From NCBI GenBank assembly GCA_017303355.1, contig JAFLCU010000001.1, forward strand, positions 62,001 through 126,000: a stretch of DNA of 64,000 nt, given 5' to 3'. The stretch's first letter is position 1. Every line of letters begins with the position of its first letter. The translations under genes were made by a program, and so were the position numbers. The DNA comes from Caulobacterales bacterium. Lineage in GTDB: Bacteria > Pseudomonadota > Alphaproteobacteria > Caulobacterales > Aquidulcibacteraceae. The notes below the pieces were generated by a model. That model was not told where the DNA came from. It made no database searches and saw nothing but the letters and a program-made list of their open reading frames with translations. Below are positions 63,582 to 64,000 of this stretch, piece after piece.

Positions 63582-64000
63582 ATGATGGATCGCCGCTCTC
63601 TCCTGCTGGCTGGCGCCAGCGCGCTCTCGGCTTGCGCAACGCAAGCCCCCGCCGCCGGCGCCATGGACGACGAAGACTTTCGCGGCCGCGTTGAGCATTG
63701 GGGCCAAGCCGATCGTCGCGAACGCGCGGTGGAGATCGCCGCGTTCGACGCGCGCCGGCTGGATGCTGAGACACGCATCTCCTACGAAGCAATCGCGCAA
63801 GGATCGTGGGCCGATGGCTTGCTCGCGGCGCTCCCCTGGGGACGCAACGGGACGCCCTACGCCGTAAGCCACCGCTACGGCGCTTACCGGCGTACGAACG
63901 CGAACGCCGAAGCGATCGATGCCGAGACAGCCCAGCTCAGCACTGACGCCGACGCAGGAATCGTAGCGCCAATAGCCGTGCTTGATGCAGCGATCTCGGC
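63582..64000 (+). CDS. DUF885-family lipoprotein, N-terminal part (runs off the right edge)
   Basis: About 140 residues are visible, open to the end of the window. An N-terminal twin-arginine-like and lipobox signal (MDRRSLLLAGASALSACATQ) marks an exported lipoprotein. The following ERAVEIAAFDARRLDAETRI, then SYEAIAQGSWADGLLAALPW, resembles the start of DUF885 (putative metallopeptidase) proteins, but only this part is seen. The start at 63582 or 63585 is open (ATGATG). Confidence 0.72.
   Translation, partial: MMDRRSLLLAGASALSACATQAPAAGAMDDEDFRGRVEHWGQADRRERAVEIAAFDARRLDAETRISYEAIAQGSWADGLLAALPWGRNGTPYAVSHRYGAYRRTNANAEAIDAETAQLSTDADAGIVAPIAVLDAAIS

Overview
The window is GC-rich DNA from an alphaproteobacterium, most likely of the Caulobacterales (Caulobacter / Hyphomonadaceae side). 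The evidence is a complete-looking ctrA at the right end, a SciP-type DUF1153 gene, and the flagellar order fliF-fliG-fliH/flbE-fliN-flbD-flhA, which matches the Caulobacter layout. Sigma-54-type (-24/-12) promoters next to flagellar genes, CtrA-type boxes (TTAA-N7-TTAAC) and GANTC motifs in likely promoters agree with this. I see no transposase, integrase, rRNA gene or CRISPR array. Genes are densely packed and many overlap by ATGA or TGATG junctions.

Left region (1-8.5 kb): aerobic phenylacetate degradation. paaZ (cut by the window edge) and paaG run leftwards, divergent from paaI-paaA-paaB-paaC-paaD-paaE. A two-gene cassette of unknown function and a TetR regulator plus DsbA-fold isomerase-like protein follow on the minus strand. 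Three intergenic junctions of the paa operon carry palindromic repeats; one supplies or overlaps the paaD start.

8.6-17.1 kb: one branched-chain amino acid transcription unit, ilvD-ilvC-ilvB-ilvN-leuC-leuD-leuB. It is preceded by a leader peptide rich in Ile/Leu/Val codons, a terminator and a matching antiterminator, i.e. a classical attenuator. leuA is not in the window.

17.1-24 kb: a di-haem cytochrome c lipoprotein faces a five-gene minus-strand operon with every junction overlapping: GNAT-like protein, ThiF/E1-like adenylyltransferase, polytopic membrane protein, YghO-like acetyltransferase, nitroreductase. Its function is unknown, and it is the best candidate here for an undescribed system. 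tRNA-Met(CAT) and a TonB-dependent receptor follow.

27-45 kb: housekeeping and accessory metabolism. There is a PabB-PabC fusion for folate synthesis, a 5-oxoprolinase-DUF969-DUF979-DUF2891 operon (probable pyroglutamate uptake and hydrolysis), a DsbA-like thioredoxin, an Lrp/AsnC regulator and a secreted C13-family cysteine peptidase. A DUF3754 membrane protein, a GST, DUF2332, a hotdog thioesterase, a thiolase, and mnmA coupled to two small genes complete the region.

45-62.5 kb: flagellar cluster. flgK-flgL (minus) and fliK-flgD-flgE (plus) diverge from two good sigma-54 promoters. sciP, then fliF-fliG-fliH-fliN-flbD-flhA, a FlhG/MinD-like ATPase behind a perfect CtrA box, and fliI-fliJ on the minus strand follow. 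ctrA (62.8 kb), with four TTAAC half-sites and GATTC motifs upstream, and the start of a DUF885-like lipoprotein close the window. CtrA, SciP and FlbD therefore sit beside the flagellar genes they are expected to control.
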